Below are positions 63,501 to 64,000 of a DNA stretch of 64,000 nt, piece after piece. The translations under genes and the position numbers were made by a program. Within the stretch, counting starts at the first letter, position 1. Every line of letters begins with the position of its first letter. The stretch is from Diprion similis (taxonomy: Eukaryota > Arthropoda > Insecta > Hymenoptera > Diprionidae). The stretch is from positions 17,422,001 through 17,486,000 of the forward strand of contig NC_060112.1 in NCBI RefSeq assembly GCF_021155765.1, written 5' to 3'. The notes below the pieces were generated by a model. That model saw only the letters and a program-made list of their open reading frames with translations, was not told where the DNA came from and did no database searches.

Positions 63501-63615
63501 TGCAAACTTCGCACATACTCCTTTGGATCGGAGCCGCTGTGACATTCGCCGTGGTAGTATCCTCACCCCGAATCCCATGGGATAAAAAAAAGAGACAAAA
63601 TATTTGAAAAATCAT
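60541..63615 (-). CDS. Leucine-rich-repeat single-pass transmembrane protein
   Basis: Probable cell-surface receptor or adhesion protein. Six exons with matching phases: 63492-63615, 62306-62577, 61968-62227, 61591-61882, 61336-61494, 60541-60867; 477 residues. Seen: signal peptide (MIFQIFCLFFLSHG); LRR N-terminal cysteine cap (CEVCTCT then VDCSSRNL); about nine or more LRRs (for example LRNLTELDLSHNQL, LGSLTVLSLEGNPF, LEELTLSYCELDDLP, LKKLQLADNALHYLP); C-terminal cap around NKWGCDCKNQFL; one membrane span at about 423-448 (VLVGILIGVLLAVPVTLAVFVFW); and a cytosolic tail of about 29 residues ending RADRDEDF. An in-frame ATG exists further upstream at 63718-63720, but starting at MIF gives the better signal peptide. 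One donor (after ...NALASK, GTCTGT) is weak. The overall design resembles insect LRR membrane proteins of the tartan/capricious or similar groups, but I cannot name the orthologue. Confidence 0.87.
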
Positions 63616-64000
63616 GGCGTTCTGATCAAACGTGACACTGAACTGTTGAGTGAACATCAAAATCAGGCTTCTATCAAGTCCCCGGGGCCTCCCTGATAAC
63701 AACTTGTGATAAGATACCATTTTCCGTACACGCGTTACTTATCGAGTGCGAGGTGTTAGGCAGATGGAACGAATTCCATATACAACACACCTGTATTTCA
63801 GATATCTTCTACGTTCCATACCGGTAGAAAAGGTAATTCAAGCGTTTCAACTGCAGGCATATGCGTATGCCGCGATGTTTTTGTTACTCGTATACACGTG
63901 TGTTTTACTAACACACTGTCACCTTGTGCAAACTTATACACGTCTTGACTTATTAATATATCTACGTATGGGCGCACGCACACCGTTTCGTCGCTGTATA
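63616..64000. other. Sequence upstream of the LRR gene
   Basis: 5' leader and possible promoter of the LRR gene. No distinct element or other gene is visible. Confidence 0.5.

Overview
The window reads as insect nuclear DNA: AT-rich intergenic sequence with many microsatellites, GT-AG introns, and five protein-coding genes with clear animal architecture plus one I do not recognise. A SID-1-like (SIDT) gene argues against Diptera, which lack the family. Overall I infer a hymenopteran, possibly a sawfly, but nothing here proves the order. I found no tRNA, rRNA, CRISPR or prokaryotic features.

Layout. 1-3491 (+): 3' part of a SIDT transmembrane gene; the 5' end lies outside the window. 4127-19896 (-): a complete acetyl-CoA carboxylase (ACC) gene, tail-to-tail with SIDT. 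I assembled 16 coding exons with consistent phases (2304 aa), including a first coding exon at 19742-19896 separated from the rest by a 6.5 kb intron. 20134-27473: long upstream region without recognised genes. 27474-28407 (+): three-exon gene for an unrecognised 250-aa protein. 28408-34479: microsatellite-rich region without recognised genes. 34480-46226 (+): an ARHGAP32/CdGAPr-type RhoGAP (PX-like, SH3, RhoGAP, long disordered tail; 1641 aa) with an upstream ORF in its leader. 46227-53534: AT-rich stretch with little structure. 53535-56458 (-): three-exon brain-specific homeobox gene (bsh/BSX; 282 aa). 56459-60540: bsh upstream region with GC-rich patches, simple repeats and a hairpin. 60541-63615 (-): a six-exon leucine-rich-repeat single-pass membrane protein (477 aa).

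The genes do not form a pathway. ACC is the committed step of fatty-acid synthesis, SIDT proteins act in dsRNA/cholesterol transport, the RhoGAP controls Rho-family GTPases, bsh is a neural transcription factor, and the LRR protein is probably an adhesion or receptor protein.

The most interesting observation is inside the large ACC intron. A candidate alternative first exon (14403-14638) can splice in phase to the same acceptor as the normal first exon. The codon split across that junction would change from Arg to Thr at position -4 of the conserved AMPK site, which predicts an ACC isoform that escapes AMPK control. This is a prediction from sequence only. Other points of interest are a small MITE-like element in a SIDT intron, a 67-codon uORF before the RhoGAP start, degenerate repeats in the RhoGAP tail, and a supervillin-like motif at its C-terminus.
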